A stretch of 64,000 bases of DNA from an uncultured Acidimicrobiales bacterium (GCA_958296055.1 CATQHS010000001.1:818277-882276); one strand, 5' to 3'. Shown: positions 1 to 10,338, numbered from the stretch's first letter. The notes: generated from the sequence alone by a model not told the origin. Translations and numbers: made by a program.

Positions 1-2685
1 GCGGCCCACCTTCTCCAGCTCGCTGCGGACCACCGGCACCCGGGCCGGCGCCTTGGCCGGGGCCCGCGGTCCGGCCCGGCCCGGGCCCGGGGCCGAGGCC
101 GGGCGGGCGGCGACCGGGGACCCGGCGCCGACCGCGGCGGCGGCCGCGGTCCGGGGGCCGGCCTCGTCTTTGGCCGCGCTGACCCCCACCAGCCGGGTCT
201 CGGCCCGGGCCCGGTCGGGCTCGCCCACCTGGATGTGCATCACGTGGCGCACGAAGTCCATGGCGATGCTGGTCATCATCGAGCCGAACATCTCGAACCC
301 CTCCCGCTGCCACTCGGTGGCCGGGTCCTTCTGGCCCATGGCCCGCAGGTGAATGCCCTCCCGCAGCAGGTCCATCTCCCTGAGGTGCTGGCGCCACTTC
401 TGGTCGATGACCCACAGCATCACCTGCCGCTCGACCTGGCGCATCACCTCGGCACCCACCTCGTCGGCCCGCTGCTCGTAGTGGCGGCGGCCGGCCTCGG
501 CCAGCATCTCGGTCAGATCGTCGAGGGTTCGGGCCTCGTCGAGCCGCTCGGCGGCCACGCCGCCGGGCCACAGCCCGGAGGTCTCGGTGGCCAGGGCGTC
601 CAGGTCCCACTCCTCGCGGTAGTCGGAGACGCAGTAGGTGCCCACGGCCCCGGCGATGGCATCATCCAGGTACTGCACCGCTTCGTCCTGCAGGTCGGCG
701 CCGCCGAGTATCTGACCCCGGCGCCGGTAGATCACCTTGCGCTGCTCGTTCATCACCTCGTCGTACTTGAGGACGTTCTTGCGGATCTCGGCGTTGCGCT
801 GCTCCACCGTGTTCTGGGCCCGCTCGATGGCCTTGGTGACCATGGACGCCTCGATGGGCGTGTCATCGGGCAGGGCCTTGTCCATCACCCAGCTCATGGC
901 CCCGGTGGCGAACAGGCGCATCAGGTCGTCCTCCAGCGACAGGTAGAACCGGCTTTCGCCCGGGTCGCCCTGACGGCCCGACCGGCCCCGGAGCTGGTTG
1001 TCGATCCGGCGGCTCTCGTGGCGCTCGGTGCCCAGCACGTACAGGCCGCCCAGTTCGATCACCCGCTCCCGCTCGGCGTCGGTGGTGACGGCGTGCTTGG
1101 CGGTGAGCTCGGCCATGCGGGCCGCGCCCTCTTCGGCGGCGTGGTCGAGGCCCTCGGCCCGCAGGTCGCGCCGGGCCAGGCTCTCGGGATTGCCGCCCAG
1201 CAGGATGTCGACGCCCCGGCCGGCCATGTTGGTGGCCACGGTGATGGCGCTGAGCCGACCGGCCTGGGCCACTATCTCGGCCTCGCGGTGGTGCTGCTTG
1301 GCGTTGAGGACCTCGTGGGGGATACCGACCTTCTGGAGATGGCGGGACAGCTTCTCGGACTTGTCCACCGACACCGTGCCCACCAGCACCGGCTGGCCCC
1401 GCTCGTAGCGCTCGGCCAAGTCGTCGACGCAGGCGCCGAACTTGGCGTCCTCGGTCTTGTAGATGAGGTCGGCCCGGTCGTCGCGGACCATGGTCCGGTG
1501 GGTGGGGACGGGCACCACGTGCAGCCCGTAGGTGGACATCAGCTCGCTGGCCTCGGTCTCGGCCGTGCCGGTCATGCCGGCTAGGCGCTCGTAGAGGCGG
1601 TAGTAGTTCTGGAGGGTGATGGTGGCCAGGGTCTGGTTCTCCTCCTTGATGGCCACCCCCTCCTTGGCCTCCACCGCCTGGTGGATGCCGTCGGACCACC
1701 GCCGTCCCTCCAGCACCCGGCCGGTGAACTCGTCGACGATCTTCACCTGGCTGCGGTCCACGATGTAGTCGCGGTCCCGCTTGTACAGCTCCTTGGCCCG
1801 CAGCGCGGCCTGGAGCTGGTGTACCAGGTTCTGGGCGGCCAGGTCGTAGAGGTTGTCCACCCCCAGGGCCTTCTCCACCGCGTGGACCCCGTCCTCGAGG
1901 GGGGCGACGGTGCGCTTCTCCTCGTCCACCTCGTAGTGGACGTCGCGCTGGAGGCCCCGGGCGATGCCGGCGAAGCGGGTGTAGAGGCTGGCCGCCTCGG
2001 CCACCCGGCCGCTGATGATCAGCGGGGTGCGGGCCTCGTCGATGAGTATGGAGTCGATCTCGTCGACGATGCAGTAGTGATGGCCCCGCTGCACCTGGTG
2101 GGCGGCCGACATGGCCATGTTGTCGCGCAGGTAGTCGAACCCGAGCTCGTTGTTGGTGCCGTAGGTGACGTCGCAGGCGTACTGGGCCCGCTTGTGGTCC
2201 GCTCCGTGGGGGCCGTTGACGATGAGGCCCACGCTCAGGCCCAGCCACTTGAAGACCTGCCCCATCCACTCGGCGTCCCGGCTGGCCAGGTACTCGTTGA
2301 CGGTGACCACGTGTACGCCCCGGCCGGTGAGCCCGCTGAGGTATATGGGCAGGGTGGAGGTGAGGGTCTTGCCCTCGCCGGTCTTCATCTCGGCCACCCA
2401 GCCCAGGTGCAGGGCCGCGCCCCCGATGAGCTGCACGTCGTAGTGGCGCTGGCCCAGGACCCTGACCGCGGCCTCCCGCACCGCGGCGAAGGCCTCGATC
2501 AGCAGGTCGTCGGGCTCGGCCCCGTTGTCGAGCCGGCCGCGTAGGTCGCCGGTGCGGGCCTTCAGGGCGGCGTCGTCGAGGCGCTGCATCTCCGGCTCGA
2601 GGGCGTTTATGTCAGGAACCAGGGCGGCCAGGGCCTTGAGTTTGCGGCCCTCCCCGGAGCGCAGCACCCGCTTGAACAGCGACAT
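1..2685 (-). CDS. secA: SecA preprotein translocase ATPase (C-terminus beyond window)
   Basis: The ATP-driven motor of the Sec pathway, pushing unfolded preproteins through SecYEG at the membrane. 895 codons are visible and the frame stays open to base 1, so only the far C-terminus is missing. The start MSLFKRVLRS fits the family. Walker A TGEGKT lies at about residues 102-107 and the Walker B/DEAD box reads DEID (about 208-211). Typical helicase motif blocks follow, with GRSGRQGDPGESRFYLSLED in the second motor domain. After about residue 850 the protein turns Ala/Pro-rich. ATG 2685 is 9 bases downstream of the hpf stop. Housekeeping secA1 paralog by context; very sure. Confidence 0.97.
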   Translation of the reverse strand, partial: MSLFKRVLRSGEGRKLKALAALVPDINALEPEMQRLDDAALKARTGDLRGRLDNGAEPDDLLIEAFAAVREAAVRVLGQRHYDVQLIGGAALHLGWVAEMKTGEGKTLTSTLPIYLSGLTGRGVHVVTVNEYLASRDAEWMGQVFKWLGLSVGLIVNGPHGADHKRAQYACDVTYGTNNELGFDYLRDNMAMSAAHQVQRGHHYCIVDEIDSILIDEARTPLIISGRVAEAASLYTRFAGIARGLQRDVHYEVDEEKRTVAPLEDGVHAVEKALGVDNLYDLAAQNLVHQLQAALRAKELYKRDRDYIVDRSQVKIVDEFTGRVLEGRRWSDGIHQAVEAKEGVAIKEENQTLATITLQNYYRLYERLAGMTGTAETEASELMSTYGLHVVPVPTHRTMVRDDRADLIYKTEDAKFGACVDDLAERYERGQPVLVGTVSVDKSEKLSRHLQKVGIPHEVLNAKQHHREAEIVAQAGRLSAITVATNMAGRGVDILLGGNPESLARRDLRAEGLDHAAEEGAARMAELTAKHAVTTDAERERVIELGGLYVLGTERHESRRIDNQLRGRSGRQGDPGESRFYLSLEDDLMRLFATGAMSWVMDKALPDDTPIEASMVTKAIERAQNTVEQRNAEIRKNVLKYDEVMNEQRKVIYRRRGQILGGADLQDEAVQYLDDAIAGAVGTYCVSDYREEWDLDALATETSGLWPGGVAAERLDEARTLDDLTEMLAEAGRRHYEQRADEVGAEVMRQVERQVMLWVIDQKWRQHLREMDLLREGIHLRAMGQKDPATEWQREGFEMFGSMMTSIAMDFVRHVMHIQVGEPDRARAETRLVGVSAAKDEAGPRTAAAAAVGAGSPVAARPASAPGPGRAGPRAPAKAPARVPVVRSELEKVGR

Positions 2686-2694
2686 CGGCCCGAC

Positions 2695-3096
2695 TCAGCT
2701 CGCCGATCCGCCGCCGGGCGATCCGCCGCCGGACGATCTGCCGCCGCCGGGCAGTTCGCCGCCGCGGTTGCGGATGGTGTCGCCCCGGCCGTGGTGGCGG
2801 GCCTGGAGCTTGGTGCGCAGCTTGCGGATCTGGCGCTCCAGCTTGGCCTCGGCCCGGTCGACGGCCGCGAAGGGATCGGGGGCCTGAACCTTGCAGCGCA
2901 GGTGGTGCCCGTGGCCCGACAGGGTGACCTCGCAGATCTCCCGGTTGGCGATGCGGGGGTTGCGGGCCTCGTCGAAGTGGACGACAGCGGTGTCCAGCTC
3001 GGGCAGGAATCGGTCGAGGTGGCCGATCTTGGTCCGGATGGCTTCCTCCAGCTTGGGCGTGACGGTCAAGTGCCTGCTGCTGATGGAGACATCCAT
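2695..3096 (-). CDS. hpf: Ribosome hibernation promoting factor, short form
   Basis: Binds the 30S decoding region and inactivates ribosomes in starvation. The N-terminal S30AE domain covers about residues 1-105 (MDVSISSRHLTVTPKLEEAI near the start, later VHFDEARNPRIANREICEVT). The remaining 30 residues are a Gly/Ser tail (GGGRSSGGGSPGGGS) where long HPFs carry a dimerisation domain. I start at ATG 3096 because GGAGG sits 6 bases upstream; a TTG two codons earlier would put the Shine-Dalgarno on top of the start. It lies just upstream of secA, as in mycobacteria. The short form is either genuine or a 3' loss; no remnant of the C-terminal domain is visible. Confidence 0.9.
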   Translation of the reverse strand: MDVSISSRHLTVTPKLEEAIRTKIGHLDRFLPELDTAVVHFDEARNPRIANREICEVTLSGHGHHLRCKVQAPDPFAAVDRAEAKLERQIRKLRTKLQARHHGRGDTIRNRGGELPGGGRSSGGGSPGGGSAS

Positions 3097-3102
3097 TCCC
3101 AA

Positions 3103-3108
3103 CCTCCG
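3103..3108 (-). promoter_or_regulatory. Strong Shine-Dalgarno of hpf
   Basis: The minus strand reads GGAGGTTGGGA immediately before ATG 3096, a 6-base spacing. This selects ATG 3096 over the upstream in-frame TTG at 3102. Confidence 0.6.
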
Positions 3109-3126
3109 GGCTCGCCGCTGGGGTGC

Positions 3127-3723
3127 TCATGGTAGAGGCTGGCCGCCGGGTTGGGGCCCCGGCGTCGGCCGGCGCGGCGGCAGCTTGCCGGACACGGTGG
3201 CCACCGCCGCCACCACCGATCCGGCACCCCCGGAGCGCAGCGCGGCGGCGGCCGCCCTCAGGGTCGAGCCGGTGGTGCAGACGTCGTCGACCACTAGGAC
3301 CCGGCCGCCGATCCGGGCTCTCCGAACCCTCAGGTCCGGGCCGGCCAGCCGCCCGGCCCGGCTGCGGGCGGTCTGGGGCTGCCGGTCGAGCCGGCGCAGG
3401 CAGGAGCGGACCGGCAGGCCCATCCGGCGGGCCAGGGCCCGGGCCAACAGCTCGGCCGGGTCGAAGCCCCGCCGCCGCCGCCTCTCCGGCGTGCACGGCA
3501 CCCAGGTGACCACATCGGCGGCGGGGGCCGCCGCCGTCATCGCCGCGGCGATGGGGGTCACCAGCTCGGTGGACCGGCCGTACTTGAGCGAGCGGACCAT
3601 GGCCGCCGCCTCCCCGGCGTGAACCCAGCACGCCCCCAAGGCGTCCACGCCGGAGATTTCGATGACTCCGGGGGCGGCCCTTTTAGAGTCGGTTCGGCGG
3701 ATGTCCGATGGGGCGGTCAGCAC
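3127..3723 (-). CDS. comF: ComF-family phosphoribosyltransferase-like protein
   Basis: ComF proteins are needed for DNA uptake during competence in some bacteria and have a type I phosphoribosyltransferase fold. The PRPP loop VVDDVCTTGS lies at about residues 144-153, and the family blocks RRRRRGFDPAELLA (81-94) and QTARSRAGR (117-125) are present. At 198 residues it lacks the N-terminal CxxC zinc finger of longer ComF proteins. GTG 3723 is 7 bases downstream of a TAGCTT -10 element, so the mRNA is probably leaderless. It sits between an SDR gene and hpf-secA, matching Rv3242c-Rv3241c-Rv3240c. The natural substrate is unknown. Confidence 0.88.
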   Translation of the reverse strand: MLTAPSDIRRTDSKRAAPGVIEISGVDALGACWVHAGEAAAMVRSLKYGRSTELVTPIAAAMTAAAPAADVVTWVPCTPERRRRRGFDPAELLARALARRMGLPVRSCLRRLDRQPQTARSRAGRLAGPDLRVRRARIGGRVLVVDDVCTTGSTLRAAAAALRSGGAGSVVAAVATVSGKLPPRRPTPGPQPGGQPLP

Positions 3724-3730
3724 GCCGCCG

Positions 3731-3736
3731 AAGCTA
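3731..3736 (-). promoter_or_regulatory. Leaderless -10 for comF, overlapping the upstream TAG stop
   Basis: Minus-strand TAGCTT, 7 bases before GTG 3723. Its TAG is also the stop codon (3736-3734) of the upstream SDR gene. Confidence 0.45.
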
Positions 3737-4783
3737 CGAACCCCCTGTGACAGCGTCGCCGGAGTTGGCGGCCAGCGCCCCGGCCTGGGCGTCGGTCAGA
3801 TGGCCGCAGCGGTGCATCCAGGCGATGGCGTCCCGGAACGACTCGTCCACCGGCCGCAACCTCACGCCGGTGTCGGCCTCGGTGCCGGAGTTGTCGCCGG
3901 CGGAGAAGCCGAACATGTAGTCGACGCCCTCTGAGGTCACCGCCGGCGCCCGGCCCAGCCTGCTGATCAAGTCGCCGATCAGCCCCATCACCCGGAAAAC
4001 CGGCTTGGGAACCGGCGCCGACCGCAGGGACCGGCCCGTCACCCGGTTCAGCACCTCAAGCTGCCCGGCCGAGTCCAGGAGATGGCCGAACATGATGTAG
4101 CGCTTGGGGCCCCTGCCCGGCTTCATGGCCGCGGCCACCACCGCGGCGATGTCGCGCACGTCGACGAAGCACACCCCGTACCCCTTGGCCCGGGGAAGCG
4201 GCCGGGACAGCCAGAGCTGCATCGGCTTCAACTGGCTGGAGCCGCCGTAGTCGTCGGGGCCGATCACCAGGGCCGGGTAGACGATCACCACCGGGCGCCC
4301 GGCGGCCTGCAAGGAGCGGGCCAGGGTCTCGCACCGGGCCTTGCTGCGGCCGTAGGGCGACCGGGCCTCCCCCACCGGATGGTCGGGCGTCACCGGGTCG
4401 GTGGTGAACGGGTACAGGGCCATGGCGGTGGAAATGTGCACGACGGGATCGCAGCCCGCGGCGACGGCCGCGCCCAGCACGTTGGAGGCGCCGGCGAAGT
4501 TCACGGCATCTATCTCGGCCGCTCGGGCCGGGTCTACCCCCACCACTGCGGCGGCGTGCACCGCCGCGTCGCAGCCGTCGGCGGCCTCGGCCACCGCAGC
4601 GGCGTCGGTTATGTCACCGTTCACCACCTCGAGGGCGTCGATGTCCACCCCGGCCCGGGCGGTGACCGTCTCCAGCTTGGCCGGGGTGCGGACCAGGGCC
4701 CGCACCTGGTGGCCGGCCTCGGCCAGGGCCCGGGCGGCGTGGGAGCCGACGAACCCGGTGGCCCCGGTGACCAGGACCTTCAC
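3734..4783 (-). CDS. NAD-dependent epimerase/dehydratase family protein
   Basis: Extended short-chain dehydrogenase/reductase. The Rossmann motif GATGFVG is at residues 7-13 and the active-site YGRSK at 144-148 after an HISTAMAL strand. A later segment GPDDYGGSS resembles dihydroflavonol reductase-like SDRs. Substrate unknown. I use GTG 4783, which overlaps the upstream stop as GTGA, rather than upstream starts that would add about 40 Arg/Ala-rich residues. The overlap with the F420-type oxidoreductase implies translational coupling, so the two may act in one redox pathway. Length (349 aa) is normal for the family. Confidence 0.85.
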   Translation of the reverse strand: MKVLVTGATGFVGSHAARALAEAGHQVRALVRTPAKLETVTARAGVDIDALEVVNGDITDAAAVAEAADGCDAAVHAAAVVGVDPARAAEIDAVNFAGASNVLGAAVAAGCDPVVHISTAMALYPFTTDPVTPDHPVGEARSPYGRSKARCETLARSLQAAGRPVVIVYPALVIGPDDYGGSSQLKPMQLWLSRPLPRAKGYGVCFVDVRDIAAVVAAAMKPGRGPKRYIMFGHLLDSAGQLEVLNRVTGRSLRSAPVPKPVFRVMGLIGDLISRLGRAPAVTSEGVDYMFGFSAGDNSGTEADTGVRLRPVDESFRDAIAWMHRCGHLTDAQAGALAANSGDAVTGGS

Positions 4784-5703
4784 GAAGGCACCGGCGGCAC
4801 CGGCGGCGGGCCGGGCGAGCCGGGCCCGGGGGCCAGCGCCTCCAGGGCGTCGTAGTCGACGGCGCCGACGCCAGCGGCGGGGTGCAGCACCTGTATGCAC
4901 ACGCCGTCGGCGCCCGCGTCGAGGTGCTCGCCCAGCCGGGCTTCGATGGCCTCGACGTCGCCCCAGGCCACCATGGCGTCTATGAACCGGGGGGAGGGGC
5001 CGTCGATGTCGGACTCGGTGAATCCCAGGCTCAGCCAGCAGTTCCGGTAGCCGGGGACCCGGGTGTAGAACTTCATGACCCCGGCTCCGGTGGCCCGGGC
5101 CTGCTCGGCGTCGCCGGTGAGCATCACCTTCTGCTCCACGTACAGCCCGGCGCCGGGGCCCATGACCCGGCGGGCCATCTCGGTGTGCTCGGGGGTGACG
5201 TTGTAGGGGTGGGCGCCGGCGGTGCGCTCGGCCGCCAGCTCCAGCATCCGGGGGCCCAAGGCGGCCAAGACCACCGGCGGCGGCTCGGCCGGGGGCGCCG
5301 CCGTGTAGCGGGACTCGGCCAGGGCGTCAAGATAGGAGCGCATGAACGACCGGGGCTTGTGGTAGTCGAGGCCCCGGATCTTGCTGACGATGATCGGGCT
5401 GGACACGCCCAAGCCCAGGGTGAACCGGCCCCCGGTCTGCTCGGCCACCGTGTGCGCGCCCTGCTTCATCACCCCCGGGTGGCGGTTGTAGACGTTGGCG
5501 ATGCCGGTGGCCAGATGCAGGGCGGAGGTGACGGCCCCAAGGTGGGCGGCCTGGGCGAAGGGGTCGCGCCCGAAGGTCTCCCCCAGCCACAGGGCCGCAT
5601 ATCCGAGTTGCTCCGCCCGCTGGGCCATGGTCGCCAACTCGGTCCCGGTGAGGGCCTCGGGCGCGGCCCAAACCCCCCGACCGGTCATCGACGCAATCGT
5701 CAT
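4780..5703 (-). CDS. LLM-class F420-dependent oxidoreductase
   Basis: Luciferase-like TIM-barrel oxidoreductase, probably using reduced F420. Family features are the early WLGETFGRDPFAQAAHLGAV segment, LATGIANVYNRHPGVM, and GGRFTLGLGVSS near residue 100. The pattern resembles the MSMEG_4141-type (TIGR03620-like) group, a recollection rather than a search. ATG 5703 has GGGAGG 4 bases upstream, and a TAGGGT -10 lies about 30 bases before it. The gene overlaps the next SDR by 4 bases. F420 biosynthesis genes are in this window at 29.2-30.9 kb, so the cofactor should be available. Substrate not predictable. Confidence 0.87.
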   Translation of the reverse strand: MTIASMTGRGVWAAPEALTGTELATMAQRAEQLGYAALWLGETFGRDPFAQAAHLGAVTSALHLATGIANVYNRHPGVMKQGAHTVAEQTGGRFTLGLGVSSPIIVSKIRGLDYHKPRSFMRSYLDALAESRYTAAPPAEPPPVVLAALGPRMLELAAERTAGAHPYNVTPEHTEMARRVMGPGAGLYVEQKVMLTGDAEQARATGAGVMKFYTRVPGYRNCWLSLGFTESDIDGPSPRFIDAMVAWGDVEAIEARLGEHLDAGADGVCIQVLHPAAGVGAVDYDALEALAPGPGSPGPPPVPPVPS

Positions 5704-5738
5704 GAGTCCTCCCCGGATCGTCGGGCGTCCGCAGAACC

Positions 5739-7191
<1,453 letters not shown>

Positions 7192-7208
<17 letters not shown>

Positions 7209-7251
7209 GGTCCCACAGCCGAGGCCGGGCCGGAGGCGGTCACGGTCCCAC
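7192..7251. repeat. 35-bp tandem duplication over the ahcY start
   Basis: A 25-base unit at 7192-7216 recurs exactly at 7227-7251 (period 35). Both copies contain the GTG-ACC start context; the upstream copy is out of frame with ahcY. Confidence 0.8.
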
Positions 7252-7289
7252 GGCGGGGTTCACGGGCCTGAGCGGGCGGCGGCGGTGGT

Positions 7290-8600
7290 TCAAGGGCCTG
7301 AACCTATCCCGACCCGGAACACCGTGGCCTCGCCGCGCAGCCTCACCGTCTCGGCGCGAGCGTCAACCCACACGGCTTCGCCCGGCCCGATCTCTAGGTT
7401 CTCGACCTCTTGGTCCTCTTGGTTCTCGGTCCCTGGGTTCTCGGCGGCCGGGCCGCCCGGGTCCCGGCTGCGGGCCCGGACCCGGCCCCGGGTGCACAAC
7501 AGGACGGCTGGGCCGCCGCCGACGGCAACCTCGCCGTCCGCCTCTATCCGCTGCAGCGAGAACTCGCTCACCGGGGCCCGGTAGTCGGCCACCCCGCCGA
7601 CCGGCACCGGCCGCTGGACCTCCGGGACGATCGGATCGGTGGAGACCACCTCCAAGAAGGTCGGAATGTCGGTGGGCTTGGAGGTGAGCCCGGCCCGAAT
7701 CACGTTGTCGGAACTGGCCATCACCTCCACTCCGGTCCCGCCCAGGTAGGAATGGAGGAGGCCGGGGCCGAGGAACAGGGCCTCGCCCGGCTGCAGGGTC
7801 ACCCGGTTGAGCAGCAGGGCCACCGCCACCCCGGGGTCGCCCGGGAACTGGGACTCGAGGTCGGCGGCCAGAGCCCGCTCCGGCGCTAACGACTGTTCCT
7901 CCCCCGCGGCCCGCTCCGGTGCCGCGGCCCGCTCCGGCACCGCGGCCCGCTCCTCCCCTGCGGCCCGCTCCGGCGGCGGCGCCCTCCGACAGGCCCGGGC
8001 CACCTCGCGGTTGAATTCGGCCGCGGCGGCCCGGTCGCGGCCGAGCAGCCAGGCGGTGATGTCCCGGAGGCCGCTCGGGGTGGGGTCGTCGGCCAGGCGG
8101 CGCCGCATGGAGTCCAGGGCCGGGGTGTCGATGGACTCCAGCAGGGCCAGGGTCCGGGCCGGAGGGCGGAACCCGCACAGCGCCTCGAAGGGGGTCAGCG
8201 CGCAGATCAGCTCCGGCTTGGGCGAGCCGTCTCTGAACGACCGCTCGGGGCTGGTGCGGGGGATGCCGAGGCCGTCCTCGCGGGCGCATCCGGCCCGGGC
8301 CGCCTCGGCGTCGGGGTGGGTCTGCAGCGACAGGGGCCGGGCCGCGGCCAGGATTTTCACCAGGAACGGGAGCCGGCCGAAGCGGGCGGCCGTCTCTGGC
8401 CCGAGGGCGGCGGCGGGGTCGGCCGCCACCACTTGGTCCAAGGGCGTCCGAGCCGGTCCGGCCAGCGCCGGCCCCTGGGGGTGGGCCCCGAACCAGAGTT
8501 CGGCCCAGGGCCGGTCCGAGGCGGGCAGGCCCAACAGGTCGGGGATGGCGGTGCGCGACCCCCAGTCGTAGTGGCGGGGCGCGCCCGCGAGCCGTTGCAA
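7290..8600 (-). CDS. manA: Mannose-6-phosphate isomerase, class I
   Basis: Interconverts fructose-6-P and mannose-6-P with a bound zinc, feeding GDP-mannose synthesis. Metal-site motifs are QTHPD (residues 93-97), PKPE (E130) and LLHSYLGG (H283), followed by VEVMASSDNVIRAGLT. Residues about 207-243 are a low-complexity insert of repeated PERAA/GEE units, unlike ordinary ManA. TTG 8600 is the only start before an in-frame stop and has GGGGGA about 7 bases upstream. The gene is grouped with a Trm112-like gene and manB, as in mycobacteria. Confidence 0.93.
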   Translation of the reverse strand: MQRLAGAPRHYDWGSRTAIPDLLGLPASDRPWAELWFGAHPQGPALAGPARTPLDQVVAADPAAALGPETAARFGRLPFLVKILAAARPLSLQTHPDAEAARAGCAREDGLGIPRTSPERSFRDGSPKPELICALTPFEALCGFRPPARTLALLESIDTPALDSMRRRLADDPTPSGLRDITAWLLGRDRAAAAEFNREVARACRRAPPPERAAGEERAAVPERAAAPERAAGEEQSLAPERALAADLESQFPGDPGVAVALLLNRVTLQPGEALFLGPGLLHSYLGGTGVEVMASSDNVIRAGLTSKPTDIPTFLEVVSTDPIVPEVQRPVPVGGVADYRAPVSEFSLQRIEADGEVAVGGGPAVLLCTRGRVRARSRDPGGPAAENPGTENQEDQEVENLEIGPGEAVWVDARAETVRLRGEATVFRVGIGSGP

Positions 8601-8645
8601 GCCGGTCCCCCGAACCGATCCGGGCCTACCCCGAGCCCGATCCCG

Positions 8646-8882
8646 TCAGCTCTCGAACGTGGGCGGGATGGACTCCTCGGCCACTCGGTCCATCAGCCGG
8701 GAGTGCTCGGAGCCCTCGACGGTCTCGGCCTGGTCGATCAGCATCACCGGTATGCCGTCATCGATGCGGTATCGCCGCTTCAGCCTCGGGTTGTAGAGGC
8801 TCTCCTCGTCCTCGAAATAGTACAGCGGCCCCTTGTCTGACGGGCAGGCCAGGATCTCCAGCAATCGGGCGTCCAGGGTCAT
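8646..8882 (-). CDS. Trm112-family small protein
   Basis: 78 residues with the Trm112/UPF0434 pattern: LLEILACPSDKGPL near the start and a central RRYRIDDGIPVML. Trm112 proteins partner with methyltransferases; the bacterial role is not established. Only one Cys of the usual zinc set remains. ATG 8882 is preceded by GGAG at about 8 bases. Its position between manA and manB is conserved in Actinobacteria, suggesting co-expression with mannose metabolism, though no direct link is known. Confidence 0.85.
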   Translation of the reverse strand: MTLDARLLEILACPSDKGPLYYFEDEESLYNPRLKRRYRIDDGIPVMLIDQAETVEGSEHSRLMDRVAEESIPPTFES

Positions 8883-8889
8883 GTCGCAT

Positions 8890-8929
8890 TCTCCAATTCA
8901 GGGGTCTCGCCAATTCAGCAGTCTCGCAG
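8890..8929. repeat. Short tandem repeat in the leader of the Trm112-like gene
   Basis: Units TCTC(GC)CAATTCAG plus two or three bases at 8890-8904 and 8905-8921, with a partial third at 8922-8929. It fills most of the gap between manB and the Trm112-like gene. Confidence 0.6.
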
Positions 8930-8931
8930 TC

Positions 8932-10311
8932 TTAGGGCGATCCGGCGGTAACGGTCAGGTCGGCCAGCAACTCGTGGACCTCGGCCACTCGGGCTTCGAC
9001 CTCGCCGGGGGTGGGGGCCTCGAGGTTGAGGCGCAGCAGCGGCTCGGTGTTGGAGGGCCGCAGGTTGAACCACCAGTCGCCGTGATCGACGGTGAGTCCG
9101 TCCAGGCGGTCCTGGGCCGCGCCGTTGCCGGCGAGCGCGGCCGCGGCCGCCTCGACCACCGCGCCGGGGTTGGCCACGTCGAAGTTGATCTCGCCCGAGG
9201 AGGCGTAGCGGTCCAACGGCGCCACCAGGTCTCCCAGGGTTCCGCCGTGGCGGCAGAGGGCCTCCAACACCATCAGGGCGGCGATGACCCCGCTGTCGGC
9301 CCCGTAGTTGTCCCGGAAGTAGTAGTGGCCGGAGTGCTCGCCCCCGAACACCGCCCCGGTCTCGGCCATCACCTGCTTGATGTAGGAGTGGCCCACCCGG
9401 GCTCGCACGGTGCGGCCCCCGGCGGCGGCGACGGTCTCGGGCACGGCCTTGGAGCAGATCAGGTTGTGGACGATCGTCGCTCCCGGCCGGCGCTCGAGGA
9501 CGGTCCGGGCCACCAGGGCCGTTATCAGCGACCCCGGCAGCGACCGGCCGGTCTCGTCCACGAAGAAGACCCGGTCGGCGTCGCCGTCGAAGGCCAGGCC
9601 CGCGTCGGCGCCGGTGTCGAGCACCCGGGCTATGAGGTCTCGCTGGTTGGCGGGCTGGAGGGGGTCGGCGGGGTGGTTGGGGAAGGTGCCGTCCAGTTCG
9701 GGGTACAGATGGTCGAGCTCGAACGGGAGGCCGTCGAAAACGGCCGGCACCACCAGGCCGCCCATGCCGTTGGCGGTGTCCACGACCACCCGCCGCCGCC
9801 TCAGGGCGGTTTCGTCCACGAAGGAGCGCACGTGGGCCACGTACTCCGCCAGCAGGTCCCGGCCGGTTCGCCTCCCCGGCGTAGGGGCGGGGGCCGGGTC
9901 GGGGTCGGCCCGGACCATGGCCTCGACCGCGGCGAGCCCGGTGTCGGCCCCGACCGGCGCGGCCCCGGCCAGGCACATCTTGATGCCGTTGAACCGAGCC
10001 GGGTTGTGTGAGGCGGTGAACACCGCCCCCGGCCGGTCGAGCAGGCCCGAGGCGAAGTACATCATGTCGGTGGAGCACAAGCCGATGTCGACGACGTCGA
10101 TCCCCTGGGCCAGCACCCCCTCGACGAAGGCGGCGGCCAGCCCGGCGCCGTGGGGGCGCATGTCCCGACCCACCACCATCGACTCCGCCCCCTCGGACCG
10201 GGCGAATCGGGCGAAGGCCCCGCCGATGGCCCGGCAAGCGGCAGCGTCGATCTGGTCGGGCACCGTGCCCCGGATGTCGTAGGCCTTGAAGATCGCGTCG
10301 AAGTCCGCCAT
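8932..10311 (-). CDS. manB: Phosphomannomutase/phosphoglucomutase
   Basis: Converts mannose-6-P to mannose-1-P (and often glucose phosphates) through a phosphoserine. The catalytic loop TASHNP puts the serine at about residue 101. The metal loop FDGDADRVFFVD, sugar-binding GEHSGHYYF and C-terminal phosphate-binding RPSNTEPLLRLN all follow in order. 459 residues is standard. ATG 10311 has GGGGAG 3 bases upstream. With ManA and the nucleotidyltransferase at 32-33 kb it completes the route to GDP-mannose. Confidence 0.95.
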   Translation of the reverse strand: MADFDAIFKAYDIRGTVPDQIDAAACRAIGGAFARFARSEGAESMVVGRDMRPHGAGLAAAFVEGVLAQGIDVVDIGLCSTDMMYFASGLLDRPGAVFTASHNPARFNGIKMCLAGAAPVGADTGLAAVEAMVRADPDPAPAPTPGRRTGRDLLAEYVAHVRSFVDETALRRRRVVVDTANGMGGLVVPAVFDGLPFELDHLYPELDGTFPNHPADPLQPANQRDLIARVLDTGADAGLAFDGDADRVFFVDETGRSLPGSLITALVARTVLERRPGATIVHNLICSKAVPETVAAAGGRTVRARVGHSYIKQVMAETGAVFGGEHSGHYYFRDNYGADSGVIAALMVLEALCRHGGTLGDLVAPLDRYASSGEINFDVANPGAVVEAAAAALAGNGAAQDRLDGLTVDHGDWWFNLRPSNTEPLLRLNLEAPTPGEVEARVAEVHELLADLTVTAGSP

Positions 10312-10338
10312 CGCTCCCCGGCCGCGGGCTTAGCCTCT

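Noticed and set aside
235..2269. Long open frames on both strands inside secA
   Set aside because: They are other-frame shadows of the high-GC secA gene; their translations are His/Gly/Arg-rich with no motifs.
7209..7289. SAH riboswitch before ahcY
   Set aside because: The leader is a 35-bp tandem repeat and GC-rich filler; I could not find the conserved riboswitch core.
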